DNA from: Clostridia bacterium
Lineage (GTDB): Bacteria > Bacillota > Clostridia > Oscillospirales > CAG-272
DNA length: 10,580 bases
NCBI GenBank assembly: GCA_900754175.1
Contig: CAAEBS010000172.1
Span: forward strand, 1-10,580
Direction of reading: 5' to 3'
Position numbers and translations under genes: made by a program. The notes beneath the pieces are model-generated. The model was not told the DNA's origin, made no database searches, and saw only the letters and a program-made list of their open reading frames with translations. Positions within the stretch are counted from its first letter, which is position 1, and each line of letters opens with the position of its first letter. Shown in pieces: positions 1 through 6,273 of this stretch.

Positions 1-27
1 AAAGTTTTCCCCGACTCTCTCTCCCCA

Positions 28-675
28 CTATTGCCCCGTAACCAGCGGGACTTTCAGACGGTAGCCACGTCCTCTTACCGTTTCAATCAACTTTCTTTCA
101 AACGGAAGCTCCAACTTCCGGCGCAGACGGCAGATATATACATCCAACATATTGCCTTTTTCCGCCCCCAATAACGCCGAAATCTTTTCTCTCGACACAA
201 GCGCTCCCTCTGCTTCCCCCAACAGACAAAGCAGGTCTGCTTCATTGGGCGTCAAATGTACGTTTTTGCCGGAATAGCGCACGATGTTTTCCTGCCCGCT
301 CCGCCAAAGACGGAGGGATGTGTCGCCCGGCACAGTGGCAGGCGCACCGCTCTCCTGCGCCGACGGAAACCGAAGCGCTTCAAAGATCCCGTGGAGCGCC
401 GCCAAAGACAGCGGCAACGGCAGGCAGGCAGCCCCCGCCACGCTCTCCTCGCTTTCTGCCGTTTCCTCACCACGGCGCAGTACGATCAACCTGCCGTTCA
501 ACCCGGCGGGAAATGCCGAAACCGAATCGCTGTCCCAGAAGATCAGCGAATACTCTCCCGCCGCCGACGCTTTTTCTATCCGATCGGTCGCAAGCCCCCA
601 GAAATAAGCTTCGGTCGCCAGAAGCTCGCTCAGCTCCCGGTTTTTGGACACGACGGCTATTTTTCTTTCGCTCAT
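28..675 (-). CDS. Winged-helix DNA-binding protein with a degenerate receiver-like N-terminus (atypical OmpR-type regulator)
   Basis: A 215-residue protein and probable transcription regulator. The C-terminal part, about residues 140-207, reads as an OmpR/PhoB winged helix: LTPNEADLLCLL, then VSREKISALLG, a recognition helix around DVYICRLRRKL, and the wing signature ETVRGRGYRL. The first ~105 residues have the strand/helix rhythm of a receiver domain. However, the acidic pair after strand 1 is replaced by S10-K11-N12. The Lys-Pro of strand 5 reads LPLPL instead. Only D48 (SLIFWD) sits where the phospho-acceptor would be, so phosphorylation by a histidine kinase looks unlikely (inference), and none is encoded nearby. 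The ATG at 675 overlaps the dus stop in ATGA and has GGGAG upstream. A GTG 42 codons further out would run into dus and is not preferred. It is the last visible gene of the mrp-sanA-dus unit. Its targets are unknown. Confidence 0.85.
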   Translation of the reverse strand: MSERKIAVVSKNRELSELLATEAYFWGLATDRIEKASAAGEYSLIFWDSDSVSAFPAGLNGRLIVLRRGEETAESEESVAGAACLPLPLSLAALHGIFEALRFPSAQESGAPATVPGDTSLRLWRSGQENIVRYSGKNVHLTPNEADLLCLLGEAEGALVSREKISALLGAEKGNMLDVYICRLRRKLELPFERKLIETVRGRGYRLKVPLVTGQ

Positions 676-1706
676 CTCGACCGCTCCCTTCCGTATCCGT
701 TCCGGAAATCCTCCAGCACCGCCCGAAGCTCCTCCGGCGAGGACGCCGTCATCACGCTTCCCCTTGCGGCAGCCGCTCCCGGAATTCCGCTGATGTACCA
801 CGCCATGTGTTTTTTCGCTTCCGCTACCCCGGTGCGCTCTCCCTTGTCCGCCAGCATGGCGTCAAGGTGCTCTGCGGCGACCGAAAGCCTTTCGTCAAGC
901 GACATGGCAGGCGTTTGCTTGCCCTCCAGCGCATCCACGATCTCACGGAAAATCCACGGATGCCCCATGGCGCCACGCCCGATCATGACACCGTCGCATC
1001 CGGTGTCTTTTTTCATTTTCAGCGCATCCTCCGCCGAAAAAATATCGCCGTTTCCCACGACCGGAATCTTTACCGCCGCCTTGACCTCCGCAATCACCTC
1101 GGGCATGATACCGGGAGCATAGAGCTGTTCCCGTGTCCGGGCGTGAACGCAGATCAGATCGGTGCCCGCCGCCTCCAGACGCCTGGCAAGCTCCACGGCG
1201 TTGATATGTTCGGCGTCCCAGCCGGCACGGATCTTGACGGTGACCGGCAGTGAAACGGCGGAACGCACCGCCCGCACGATCGCCTCCGCCACCTCCGGCG
1301 TTTTCATCAGGGCGCTTCCCTCACCGTTTCCGGTGATTTTCCGGACGGGACACCCCATATTGATATCAATTGCCGCCGGCGCAACCTCCGACGCACAGCC
1401 ACGATATTCGCCGGATTCCAGAAGCCGTGCCGCCTCCGCCATAAATTCCGGCTCGCTTCCGAAAAGCTGAACCGCCATCGGTGCTTCCTCTTTCGTAATG
1501 CGGGCAAGCTGTGCGGTACAGGAAGCGCCCGATTCTTTTCTGTGTGAGCGCTGTTCGTAGCACAGCGCCTTGGCGGACACCATTTCGCTGACGGTATATT
1601 CCGCCCCGAAGCGCCGGCACAAAAGCCGGAAAGAGGTGTCGGTCACGCCCGCCATGGGCGCCAGCATCACACCGTGTTGCAAAACCGTATTTCCGAACGT
1701 GAGCAT
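672..1706 (-). CDS. dusB: tRNA-dihydrouridine synthase (DusB type)
   Basis: A flavin (FMN) enzyme that reduces uridine in the tRNA D-loop to dihydrouridine with NADPH, in the cytosol. It is 344 residues long, slightly longer than most DusB (about 320-335). The TIM-barrel start APMAGVTDTSFR (16-27) and the conserved SEMVSAKAL are clear. INMGCPVRKI holds the catalytic acid Cys119. TVKIRAGW, ICVHARTR, VVGNGDIFS (FMN-phosphate loop) and GVMIGRGAMGHPW follow in the expected order. The C-terminal helical tRNA-binding part is present. The start ATG at 1706 has a perfect AAGGAGG eight bases upstream. It lies 64 bp after the SanA-like gene and its stop overlaps the start of the regulator by 4 bases. 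I am sure of the family; assigning the DusB subgroup rests on motif resemblance. Confidence 0.95.
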   Translation of the reverse strand: MLTFGNTVLQHGVMLAPMAGVTDTSFRLLCRRFGAEYTVSEMVSAKALCYEQRSHRKESGASCTAQLARITKEEAPMAVQLFGSEPEFMAEAARLLESGEYRGCASEVAPAAIDINMGCPVRKITGNGEGSALMKTPEVAEAIVRAVRSAVSLPVTVKIRAGWDAEHINAVELARRLEAAGTDLICVHARTREQLYAPGIMPEVIAEVKAAVKIPVVGNGDIFSAEDALKMKKDTGCDGVMIGRGAMGHPWIFREIVDALEGKQTPAMSLDERLSVAAEHLDAMLADKGERTGVAEAKKHMAWYISGIPGAAAARGSVMTASSPEELRAVLEDFRNGYGRERSR

Positions 1707-1732
1707 CCGCTCCTCCTTCCCAAAATCAGCAG

Positions 1733-1764
1733 AAATGCCGTTGTTACAGTCAGCAACGGCATTT
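1733..1764 (-). terminator. Hairpin between the sanA-like gene and dusB (weak terminator or attenuator)
   Basis: Perfect 11-bp arms, AAATGCCGTTG at 1733-1743 and CAACGGCATTT at 1754-1764, with a 10-base loop. On the minus strand the stem ends in ATTT and is followed by CTGCTGATTTT, a poor U-tract. It may therefore terminate only partly, or act as an RNA-processing or stability element inside the operon. I see no good promoter between it and dusB, which suggests read-through. Confidence 0.5.
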
Positions 1765-1770
1765 CAAGAC

Positions 1771-2385
1771 TTATGAAAACAAAACCTGAAAATAATCCTT
1801 GGTACGGGCGAGATATTCCCGGATCAGGCGCACGCCCTCGCCCCGGTATTTCCGGACGTCGGCGGAAACGCCGACCGGATCGGCATCCATTTTCCCGGCA
1901 ATATAGATTGCCCGGTACAGATGATATTTCTGCGTTACCACCACAAACCGGCAGGCATTCTCGTCATGTACGACATGGTCCATGCTTTCGTAGGTGGAAA
2001 AGCCATCGTTGTCCCGCACCAGAGCGCTCTCCGGAATCCCCTGCCTGCGGCAGTAAGCAAACATCGAGCCGACCTCGTCGTAATCGTCGCCGGAGCAGTC
2101 GCCGGTCAGGATCATCTTATCGGAAATTCCCTGCCGGTACAGCGCAATCGCCGTATCCAGACGGTCACGGAGCATATCGGACGGCGTACCGTCCTGCTTC
2201 AGCCCGGCGCCGAGAACCACAATGCAATCGTAATCTCCGTCCAGCTCCTCCGGCAAAAGAATCCTTTCACCGGAAAAACGGAGAATCACGCAGTTGGTGC
2301 TGACGATGACCAACACCGTCAGCAAAATCACGCTTCCGGCAATGACCAGAGCGCTTCTCAGCCTGCGGAAAACAGCGCTTTTCAT
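1771..2385 (-). CDS. SanA/YdcF-like (DUF218) single-pass membrane protein
   Basis: A 204-residue protein of the DUF218/SanA family, whose members are membrane-anchored and linked to envelope integrity (SanA was named for vancomycin exclusion in enterobacteria). The exact reaction is not established. A short basic start (MKSAVFRRLR) precedes one hydrophobic helix at about 12-35, so the rest is probably outside the membrane. The family motifs follow: DCIVVLGAGL (53-62), KMILTGDCS (90-98), DNDGFSTYES (125-134) and the signature VVTQKYHLYRA (149-159) with its conserved His-Arg. The start at 2385 is chosen because ATGA overlaps the mrp stop and AAAGGA lies ~10 bases upstream. A 27-codon upstream extension would run inside mrp. 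It is translationally coupled to mrp, although no functional link between the two is obvious. Confidence 0.88.
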   Translation of the reverse strand: MKSAVFRRLRSALVIAGSVILLTVLVIVSTNCVILRFSGERILLPEELDGDYDCIVVLGAGLKQDGTPSDMLRDRLDTAIALYRQGISDKMILTGDCSGDDYDEVGSMFAYCRRQGIPESALVRDNDGFSTYESMDHVVHDENACRFVVVTQKYHLYRAIYIAGKMDADPVGVSADVRKYRGEGVRLIREYLARTKDYFQVLFS

Positions 2386-3227
2386 GATTCTTTTCCTTTT
2401 TGCGTGCGGTTTACCAGAACCTCCGCCGCCGTTTCCAGATAGGTGTTGTCCATCATTTCGATCCACCCCTTGTCCACCAGTGCGGACAGTTTGGGATCCA
2501 TCGGAATACGGGCAAGCAGATCGTAGCCGAACTTTTCGGCGATCTCGTCAATGTGGCTCTCCCCGAACACCCGGATCTCACAGCCGCAGTCGGGGCACTT
2601 GACGTAGCTCATGTTTTCGATCAGTCCGTAGACCGGAATATTCATCATTTTCGCCATGTTTGCCGCCTTGGAGACGATCATGGACACCAGCTCCTGCGGC
2701 GAGCTTACGATCACGATCCCGTCCACCGGGATCGACTGAAAGACGGTAAGCGGCACGTCGCCGGTTCCGGGCGGGCAGTCGATAAAGAGATAGTCGATAT
2801 TGTTCCAGATGGTATCGGTCCAGAACTGCTTGACTACGCCGGCGATCACCGGTCCTCTCCAGACCACCGGATTGCTTTCATCCTCCAGCATCAGGTTGAC
2901 CGACATAATGTCGATGCCCGAAGTGGTGGTGGGCGGGATCATGCCGTGGTCGTCGCCGTCCACGCCAGCCCGGACGCCAAAGGCTTTCGGAATGGAGGGA
3001 CCGGTCACGTCGGCGTCCAGAATTCCGACCTTGTAGCCAAGTCTCTGCATATTGACCGCCAGCATGGAGGTGACAAGCGACTTTCCGACGCCGCCTTTTC
3101 CGCTGACCACAGCAATGATATGCTTGACACTGCTGAGCGGGTTCGGAGCTTCTCTTAAACTTTTTTTATCTGCGGATGCACAACTGCTGGAGCAGGTCGA
3201 GCAGTTGTGGGTACATTCTTCTGCCAT
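2382..3227 (-). CDS. mrp: Mrp/NBP35-family P-loop ATPase, iron-sulfur cluster carrier
   Basis: A cytosolic ATP-binding protein of the Mrp/ApbC/Nbp35 family, which holds a labile Fe-S cluster and passes it to target enzymes. It has 281 residues. The N-terminus has a four-cysteine cluster, C5-x3-C9-x2-C12-x3-C16, like the ferredoxin-type cysteines of Nbp35. The deviant Walker A GKGGVGKS is at 43-50, and the switch DADVTGPSIPKAFG and Walker B-like LFIDCPPGTGD follow. The C-terminal dimer-bridging motif is CPDC (C211, C214). It lacks the N-terminal DUF59 domain found in many proteobacterial Mrp proteins. ATG 3227 has AAAGGA ten bases upstream. A 42-codon longer reading would cross the promoter and is rejected. 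First gene of the minus-strand operon, expressed from the promoter at 3280-3308. A client could be the 4Fe-4S enzyme NrdG nearby, but that is only inference. Confidence 0.95.
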   Translation of the reverse strand: MAEECTHNCSTCSSSCASADKKSLREAPNPLSSVKHIIAVVSGKGGVGKSLVTSMLAVNMQRLGYKVGILDADVTGPSIPKAFGVRAGVDGDDHGMIPPTTTSGIDIMSVNLMLEDESNPVVWRGPVIAGVVKQFWTDTIWNNIDYLFIDCPPGTGDVPLTVFQSIPVDGIVIVSSPQELVSMIVSKAANMAKMMNIPVYGLIENMSYVKCPDCGCEIRVFGESHIDEIAEKFGYDLLARIPMDPKLSALVDKGWIEMMDNTYLETAAEVLVNRTQKGKES

Positions 3228-3246
3228 TTCTGTTTCCTTTCGCAAG

Positions 3247-3269
3247 CGGCAGGCTTCTGCCGTTTTTTT
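3247..3269 (+). terminator. Intrinsic-terminator-shaped hairpin reading on the plus strand, in the mrp leader
   Basis: CGGCAG-GCTT-CTGCCG (3247-3262) followed by seven T. This is textbook rho-independent geometry, but it faces the plus strand, where no gene leads into it. In the mrp mRNA the same bases form a 5' hairpin close to the start of the transcript, preceded by seven A and followed by the ribosome site. It could block antisense transcription leaving mrp, or protect the mRNA 5' end. Confidence 0.6.
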
Positions 3270-3279
3270 ACTATCCTTT

Positions 3280-3308
3280 ATTATACACCGTTTTCGGAAT
3301 TTTTTCAA
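3280..3308 (-). promoter_or_regulatory. Sigma-A type promoter of the mrp operon
   Basis: On the minus strand: TTGAAA (3303-3308), a 17-base spacer, then a perfect TATAAT (3280-3285). Transcription should begin near 3273, giving a leader of about 45 bases that contains the 3247-3262 hairpin and the AAAGGA ribosome site. Confidence 0.85.
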
Positions 3309-3350
3309 GTGTTTTCCCGATTTTAGGAAAAAGCTTTCGCAATTTTTCGT

Positions 3351-3388
3351 CAAAAGCCCGGCAAGCGGAGTTTTTCCGCCTGCCGGGC
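3351..3388 (-). terminator. Rho-independent terminator after the M14 peptidase gene
   Basis: GCCCGGCA (3356-3363) pairs with TGCCGGGC (3381-3388). After one mismatch, GCGG (3365-3368) pairs with CCGC (3376-3379). On the minus strand the stem is followed by TTTTG and begins 10 bases past the stop codon at 3399. It separates the peptidase from the mrp operon. Confidence 0.85.
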
Positions 3389-3398
3389 GTGGGATTTT

Positions 3399-4313
3399 TT
3401 ATATCCATGTGGGCGCCAGGAACAGCGCACGGCGGATTTTTGCGTAAATTTCAAAGGAATCGGCGGCGGGCAGCGGATTTTCCCCCAGCCCGCACTCAAA
3501 GGTAAAGGCGGGTAGTTTTATCTCCCGGCACCAGTCGGTCAGCCCGCCGTATGCCGCCATCCCCTCGGGATCCGCCAGGCGGTACCCGGTCACAAAGGAA
3601 AACGACCTGCCAAGTGCCCGGACCCTTTCTCCTGCGGCGTCGTCCCCGGCGGAGGTATAGATCTCTTCCCCCTGCGTGTGAAGCGTAACGACCATGCCGA
3701 TATCCTGCCGGAAGCGCATGAAATTGCACAGCGCCCCGGTTTCCGGCTCACTCTCCGGTGACTCCCCGCTGTAACGGGTCGGTGCTCCGCCAAGAATTCC
3801 GGCGTCCTTTTCCAGCCGCTTGTATTCGGCAAAACCCGCATTGTAATTGTGATTGAGATCCACCCCCCGTGCGTTTGCCTGCCACCGGGAAAAGTCCGGA
3901 CATCCTCCGTTCATGCTCATCAGCCGGTCGTAAAGGATATCGTCCGGCGCCACGCCGTGCTGCTGATACTCCACGCCGTCCGGATTGAGCATGGGCACGA
4001 TATAGATCGTCCGGGTGCTGAAAAGCGTTTGCAGAGACAGCGAACCGATCAGCCCGTCCTTTGCGTAGACCTCACAGAACTCAAAGATAAATTTCAGGAG
4101 CACGGAGGTGGTCACCCACTCCATGGCGTGGTGGGTACCCACGTACAGAACCGCTTTTTTTCCCTCGCCCAGCGTGATCAGAGGAATTCTGCGGTCCCGC
4201 AAGGAACAGCCGAGGCTTGTGATCGCCAGAAAAGGATAAGCCTCCCGCATGGCGTCCAGAAGCTCCGTCATCCGGGCGTAATCCACGGGTTGGTCAAAGG
4301 AGGGATATTGCAT
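3399..4313 (-). CDS. M14-family zinc carboxypeptidase, probably gamma-D-glutamyl-diamino acid peptidase type
   Basis: A 304-residue metallopeptidase. The zinc ligands are visible: H62 and E65 in THHAMEW, and H212 in VTLHTQG. The catalytic Glu is E273 in FTFECGLGENP. The substrate segment ARGVDLNHNYNAGF departs from the DLNRNF of classical carboxypeptidases: H155 sits where Arg145 of carboxypeptidase A grips the C-terminal carboxylate. A changed residue at that position, together with TRYSGESPESEPE, resembles Bacillus endopeptidase I-like enzymes that cut the gamma-D-Glu-meso-DAP bond of peptidoglycan peptides. No signal peptide is present, so a cytosolic role in recycling imported muropeptides is a reasonable inference. 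ATG 4313 has an AAGGCGG-like site. The in-frame TTG at 4337 has no ribosome site and is rejected. Monocistronic, with its own terminator. The family is certain; the substrate is not. Confidence 0.9.
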   Translation of the reverse strand: MQYPSFDQPVDYARMTELLDAMREAYPFLAITSLGCSLRDRRIPLITLGEGKKAVLYVGTHHAMEWVTTSVLLKFIFEFCEVYAKDGLIGSLSLQTLFSTRTIYIVPMLNPDGVEYQQHGVAPDDILYDRLMSMNGGCPDFSRWQANARGVDLNHNYNAGFAEYKRLEKDAGILGGAPTRYSGESPESEPETGALCNFMRFRQDIGMVVTLHTQGEEIYTSAGDDAAGERVRALGRSFSFVTGYRLADPEGMAAYGGLTDWCREIKLPAFTFECGLGENPLPAADSFEIYAKIRRALFLAPTWI

Positions 4314-4474
4314 CCTGTTTTCCGCCTTTCGTTTCAAATGGTTTTTTACGCTAAAATTTATGACAAAAGCGGCAGAAAAATGCGATATTCCGAAAATATT
4401 TACAAATCAATAACCAATTCGGAGGCAAGATGTGATACAATGAAAGGTAGAGTAATTTTTACGGGAGGCGCTTT
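4314..4474. other. Intergenic region between divergent peptidase and membrane-protein genes
   Basis: 161 bp, AT-rich, between two divergent genes. It contains the plus-strand promoter described separately. I found no convincing -35/-10 pair for the minus-strand peptidase. Several AT-rich hexamers exist but none has the right partner at 16-18 bases. Confidence 0.6.
4431..4441 (+). promoter_or_regulatory. Extended -10 promoter of the membrane-protein gene
   Basis: TGTGATACAAT contains TGn-TACAAT, an extended -10 element, 34 bases before the ATG. The -35 position (ACCAAT, 4413-4418) is weak, which is usual for extended -10 promoters. The same 11-mer forms the promoter of the XRE regulator (6213-6223, other strand). 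Confidence 0.5.
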
Positions 4475-5269
4475 ATGTCCGCAGAGCCTGTTGCCTATCA
4501 TACCAAAAAAACTTTCGGCTATCTGGTGCGTTTCCAGTGCGTCGTCTGCCTGCTCCTTTGTGCGCTGAACGTGGGACTTCTGATCCCGCTTCTGGTCTAT
4601 ACCTCGTCCGACGTGACCTTTGAAAGTTCCCTGCTCCCGCCGCTTCTGGAGGTGCTCTCGGCGCTTGTGGACATTGCGGTCTATACGGTGGCTTTTTCCT
4701 CCGCCGTCTTTGCGTTCCGGCTGTATCCGGCAAAGAAGGCAATCTGGCTTCCGCTCACCTTTTTCCTGACAGCGCTTGTCCGACGTGCCGCTTCGCTCGG
4801 CGTGGAGGTTCTCACCTCCGGCTCGATCGGCTCCGACGACATCCAGTCCGCCGCCTTTTATCTCGTCGTGGAAATTCTGCTGGACGGTGCCGTTTCGCTG
4901 ATCGCTTTCTGCGTGTTCCACAAAACGCCCAAAAAGGATCCCTCCCTGCTGTACCCGCCGTTCCCCGCCCCCAAGGGAAAGTTTCTCCCCTGCCGTCAGT
5001 TTTTCGACCGGACCGCTCCGGTCCAGCGTGCGGCGCTGGGAGCCGGCATCCTGCTTGCGGCGGTCAAGATCGTCAGCCGGATCCTTTACGATATCATGTA
5101 CACCGTGGTGTCCGGATTTCCGAACGACGCCGGCGGGATCCTGCGTGAGATCCTGGTCATGATCCTTTATTACGCTTCCGATATTCTGGGAGGTGCCCTC
5201 GCCTATCTCGGCATCCTCTTTCTGATCCGGCTCTATTACCGTCATATTCTGAAAAAACTGCTGACCTGA
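4475..5269 (+). CDS. Polytopic membrane protein of unknown function
   Basis: 264 residues, not recognised. About six hydrophobic helices are visible: 18-42, 57-83, 89-112, 126-148, 186-212 and 224-256. A polar loop (149-185) containing YPPFPAPKGKF lies between helices 4 and 5. Charged residues occur inside or next to helices: E59, D66, R103-R104, E109 in the first half, K198 and R202 in helix 5. These suggest something other than a plain anchor, but no transporter or enzyme motif is evident. GGGAGG six bases before the ATG makes the start safe. It stands alone between the divergent peptidase and the convergent XRE regulator, whose promoter carries the same extended -10 sequence. The last codons overlap the shared terminator. 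A role with the regulator is possible but unproven. Confidence 0.85.
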   Translation: MSAEPVAYHTKKTFGYLVRFQCVVCLLLCALNVGLLIPLLVYTSSDVTFESSLLPPLLEVLSALVDIAVYTVAFSSAVFAFRLYPAKKAIWLPLTFFLTALVRRAASLGVEVLTSGSIGSDDIQSAAFYLVVEILLDGAVSLIAFCVFHKTPKKDPSLLYPPFPAPKGKFLPCRQFFDRTAPVQRAALGAGILLAAVKIVSRILYDIMYTVVSGFPNDAGGILREILVMILYYASDILGGALAYLGILFLIRLYYRHILKKLLT

Positions 5270-5283
5270 ATTCAGGTTAGCAG
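5252..5283. terminator. Shared terminator that contains both convergent stop codons
   Basis: CTGCTGACCTGAA (5258-5270) and TTCAGGTTAGCAG (5271-5283) form a 26-base inverted repeat with a single G-T wobble. The TGA of the plus gene (5267-5269) and of the minus gene (5272-5274) both lie in the stem. Six A at 5252-5257 give the minus-strand transcript a TTTTTT tail, so it is a strong terminator for the regulator. On the plus side there is no T-run, so termination of the membrane-protein transcript is weaker or needs other factors. Confidence 0.85.
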
Positions 5284-6162
5284 TGTCTGCAAAAGCGCAA
5301 GTTTGTTATTGGAATATTCATAGGCGCCACGGAAATTCTGAAGCTCCCGGCAACAGATCTCCATATCGCAAAAGACGAAATACAGCATCGGCTCCGGCAA
5401 AAACTGCGTGCCGTTGAGAATATCGTGCAGGTCGTTGTAGGCGTCCTGATAGCGCCCCTCCCGGATCGCACGCCGTGCCGTCAGGTGCAGGCGGTAAGCA
5501 CGCCCGTCCTCCGAAAAGAGCGTATCCAGCGTTTCGGTCGGCGCAAGCGACGCCCCCCCCTCCCCCTCTGAGCAGAAGCAGTACAGGTAGCGGCAGAATT
5601 CGTCGGTCAGCGCCGGATAAATGTTGATCTTTTCCTCGTCGGCAACGTCGGAGGAAAGCGTGGCGGAAATGCACTGCATATACCGGAAGTACAGCCCCGC
5701 CTTTGCCACCACAAAATCCGTCCGGTAAATGGTGGCGGCGCAGGCTTCCATTGCCTCGTCAAAGAACACGCAGGCCGCCCGCAGATTGCCGCCGCCAAAC
5801 TCCTCGGCGGCGATCTCCATGTCGCAGTCGGCAAGAATCATTTTGATCTCGTCGTCGGTTCCGCTCTCACTGCGCAGGCACATATCCCGGCATATCCGAT
5901 AATCCTCGTTCATGAATGCCTTTTTGATGTCGGTGATCTCGTGGTATTTCAGATAGATCTGCTCGTCGTTGCCCTCCGCCAGCAAAAATCCCGGCGAAAC
6001 GTTCAGCCGTGCGGCAATGTACCGGATGGTGTTCATAGAGGGTTGCGCCACGTCGTTTTCGATCTGGCTGAGCATATTCCGGGTAATTTCACTGCCCGCA
6101 AGATCGGCTTGCGTCATAAGCTTTGCGCTCCGAAGTTTTTTTATTTTTTCACCGATGCTCAT
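5272..6162 (-). CDS. XRE-family HTH regulator with a C-terminal helical (TPR-like) domain
   Basis: 296 residues. The N-terminus, about 3-62, is a Cro/CI-type helix-turn-helix: IGEKIKKLRSAKLMTQADLA, then a recognition helix in TRNMLSQIENDVAQPS, then TIRYIAARLNVSPGFLL. The remaining ~230 residues are predicted all-helical, with repeating aromatic and Ala pairs (for example REGRYQDAYNDLHDIL). This is the layout of Rgg/PlcR-like regulators whose TPR domain senses a ligand or partner, although I cannot name the ligand. The start at ATG 6162 has GGGAGA upstream; the GTG at 6222 would lie within the promoter and is rejected. The coding strand has a run of eight G (5553-5560) near residue 201. Divergent from nrdG and convergent with the membrane-protein gene. 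It may control itself through the dyad at 6187-6201, and perhaps both neighbours. Confidence 0.88.
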   Translation of the reverse strand: MSIGEKIKKLRSAKLMTQADLAGSEITRNMLSQIENDVAQPSMNTIRYIAARLNVSPGFLLAEGNDEQIYLKYHEITDIKKAFMNEDYRICRDMCLRSESGTDDEIKMILADCDMEIAAEEFGGGNLRAACVFFDEAMEACAATIYRTDFVVAKAGLYFRYMQCISATLSSDVADEEKINIYPALTDEFCRYLYCFCSEGEGGASLAPTETLDTLFSEDGRAYRLHLTARRAIREGRYQDAYNDLHDILNGTQFLPEPMLYFVFCDMEICCRELQNFRGAYEYSNNKLALLQTLLT

Positions 6163-6186
6163 ACACGCTCTCCCTTTCCGGAATTT

Positions 6187-6201
6187 TCCGACCTTGTCGG
6201 A
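6187..6201. promoter_or_regulatory. Dyad, candidate operator of the XRE regulator
   Basis: TCCGAC-CTT-GTCGGA is a perfect 6+3+6 inverted repeat, overlapped by the 10-bp palindrome CGGACGTCCG (6198-6207). It covers roughly +5 to +20 of the regulator transcript and lies about where the -35 of any nrdG promoter would be. An operator for the adjacent XRE protein is the natural guess; a 5' RNA hairpin is the alternative. Confidence 0.45.
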
Positions 6202-6212
6202 CGTCCGTTTAT

Positions 6213-6241
6213 ATTGTATCACAAAAAGAGCCGGAAATCAA
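6213..6241 (-). promoter_or_regulatory. Promoter of the XRE regulator gene
   Basis: Minus strand: TTGATT (6236-6241), 17 bases, TACAAT (6213-6218), with an upstream TG making an extended -10 (TGTGATACAAT, 6213-6223). Start of transcription is expected near 6206, giving a leader of about 45 bases. A plus-strand TATATT at 6210-6215 overlaps it and could be the -10 of nrdG, but no good -35 accompanies it. Confidence 0.7.
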
Positions 6242-6273
6242 GAAAAATATTCCGGCGGCAAGAGGTATTGAAA

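Noticed and set aside
256..1253. Long plus-strand frames opposite the regulator and dusB
   Set aside because: Arg/Ser/Pro-rich antisense products over a clear DusB; no start signals.
4314..4337. TTG start that would lengthen the M14 peptidase by eight residues
   Set aside because: No ribosome site before it, whereas ATG 4313 has a purine-rich site; family members do not need the extension.
4400..5245. 281-residue minus-strand frame opposite the membrane protein
   Set aside because: Very polar, repetitive charged composition typical of the complement of transmembrane codons; no ribosome site.
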